This document shows positions 63,272 through 64,000 of a stretch of DNA of 64,000 nucleotides, piece after piece. This DNA is from Lachnospiraceae bacterium. GTDB taxonomy: Bacteria; Bacillota_A; Clostridia; Lachnospirales; Lachnospiraceae. Under the pieces are notes generated by a model, which saw only the letters and a list, made by a program, of their open reading frames with translations, was not told the origin of the DNA and searched no databases. Where the stretch lies: assembly GCA_024683935.1 (NCBI GenBank), contig JAIKXV010000100.1:36785-100784 (forward strand), given 5' to 3'. Position 1 is the stretch's first letter. Each line of letters starts with the position of its first letter. Made by a program: the position numbers and the translations under genes.

Positions 63272-64000
63272 TCATTTGATCTCTCTGTCGAATAACTCGT
63301 AATACTGCAGCATTTTATATTCGCTCAGGTCTATGTGTGTTTTGGAAAGATTTTCACTGTTACCGTCACTGTCTTCTGTTCTTATGGCTGTGACTACCGG
63401 AGCTTTTTTCGATAATTCGTCAGTAAAGGCCCGGTATCCGTTTAAGGGTATACCCGCAGCCTTCAGCATGAGATTCCCGAGATAATTTACAGAGGTCTTT
63501 ACATCTCTCTCTTCTTCTATTTCATAATTCGCCCATATGACAAATGGGACTTTATATGTGTCCCACACCGTATCGTCACTAAGATCATGCCTGTCTGTGC
63601 CAAGATTCATGAATACCTGTTCAAAGTTCACAGTTGCCGGCTGATGATCTCCAAAAAACAGCACAAGCGTCTTTTTATCTGACCTTTCATAATGTTCTAT
63701 CATCTCCTTAAACGCTGCATCAGAGAGTTTAAGAAGACTCAGATATGTTTCCAGATCGTCTGTATGGGCAGCCTTCTTTTCATCTGTGATCTTCACATCT
63801 TTTTTGAGATTATCATATTCTTCGGCATACGAAGCATGGTTTTGCATTGTTACGTTAAAAGCGAATACAGGTTTCTTTTCGCTTCTCATTTCCACTTCTT
63901 CTATAATGGCTTTGGTGAAACTGCTGTCTGATATGTATTTTCTCACGATCTCCGGATCCTTTTTCTCAAAGTGTTCCAGGAATTTCATATCCCTGAATCC
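63272..64000 (-). CDS. LTA-synthase-like sulfatase-family protein (5' end beyond window)
   Basis: The C-terminal ~243 residues of a protein whose frame stays open at the right edge, so its start is not seen. FAFNVTMQNHASYAEEYDNL carries the His of the LTA-synthase family, and TLVLFFGDHQPATV the Asp-His metal ligands; YKVPFVIWANYEI follows as usual. Family members polymerise glycerol-phosphate or transfer phosphate-linked groups outside the membrane. The upstream part with the nucleophile Thr and membrane helices is unseen. It precedes the YidC-like fusion gene by 100 bp and probably shares its transcript. Confidence 0.85.
   Translation of the reverse strand, partial: GFRDMKFLEHFEKKDPEIVRKYISDSSFTKAIIEEVEMRSEKKPVFAFNVTMQNHASYAEEYDNLKKDVKITDEKKAAHTDDLETYLSLLKLSDAAFKEMIEHYERSDKKTLVLFFGDHQPATVNFEQVFMNLGTDRHDLSDDTVWDTYKVPFVIWANYEIEEERDVKTSVNYLGNLMLKAAGIPLNGYRAFTDELSKKAPVVTAIRTEDSDGNSENLSKTHIDLSEYKMLQYYELFDREIK

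Overview
The window looks like the chromosome of a motile, Gram-positive anaerobe of the class Clostridia, most likely family Lachnospiraceae (Butyrivibrio/Lachnospira relatives). This is inferred from CodY, a HrcA/CIRCE-controlled groESL, a flagellin with a sigma-28-like promoter, pyruvate phosphate dikinase, a circularly permuted GH3 beta-glucosidase of the type described from Butyrivibrio, and NHLM-type peptide export. I found no rRNA, tRNA, CRISPR array, prophage or complete insertion sequence. Most genes lie on the minus strand in tight, often overlapping operons.

Layout. 1-3.95 kb: an NHLM/NHLP-type peptide export pair (a C39 peptidase ABC transporter and a truncated second subunit), divergent from a small double-glycine-leader zinc-ribbon peptide. 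4-14.6 kb: one long minus-strand run, pheA, DUF815 ATPase, ppx, ppk, ABC-F, PHP phosphoesterase, HAD hydrolase, thyA. 14.8-21.2 kb: a giant flagellin, a degenerate response regulator/HD-GYP protein, a hairpin-rich intergenic element, and groESL with promoter and CIRCE. 21.3-35.8 kb: comM-dprA-topA-codY-valS-fapA, then a small acidic ORF, a zinc-ribbon/TPR membrane protein, the permuted GH3 and a PilZ protein. 36 kb: a second orphan double-glycine zinc-ribbon peptide, convergent with an M15 peptidase. 37-41 kb: a compact type IV pilus/type II secretion-like cluster (pilC, four small membrane or pseudopilin-like proteins, pilT), meeting a degenerate pilT paralogue tail to tail. 42-49.5 kb: an HD-domain protein, a PAS/GGDEF/EAL protein, hemW and lepA. 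49.7-57.2 kb: a second hairpin-rich element, rpsT, a 660-bp non-coding AT-rich stretch, a GH36 alpha-galactosidase, and an SH3/NlpC-P60 wall hydrolase with a match to the WalR box. 57.3-64 kb: pyruvate phosphate dikinase with a 68-residue tail, a YidC-like/sulfatase fusion, and the C-terminal part of an LTA-synthase-like protein.

How the parts connect. Cyclic-di-GMP signalling (EAL, two HD proteins, PilZ) sits beside pili and flagellin, which suggests a surface-behaviour module. ppx and ppk form a polyphosphate pair. The comM-dprA-topA-codY order is a familiar Firmicutes housekeeping/competence neighbourhood.

The most promising undescribed material: (1) two dispersed zinc-ribbon peptides with GG leaders, similar promoters and a shared C-terminal VYP, with no maturation enzymes nearby; (2) two intergenic elements with the same hairpin order whose stems differ in sequence but stay paired; (3) a fusion of a YidC/Oxa1-like domain lacking the groove arginine to an alkaline-phosphatase-superfamily domain. 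All functions are inferred from reading the sequence; no database search was run.
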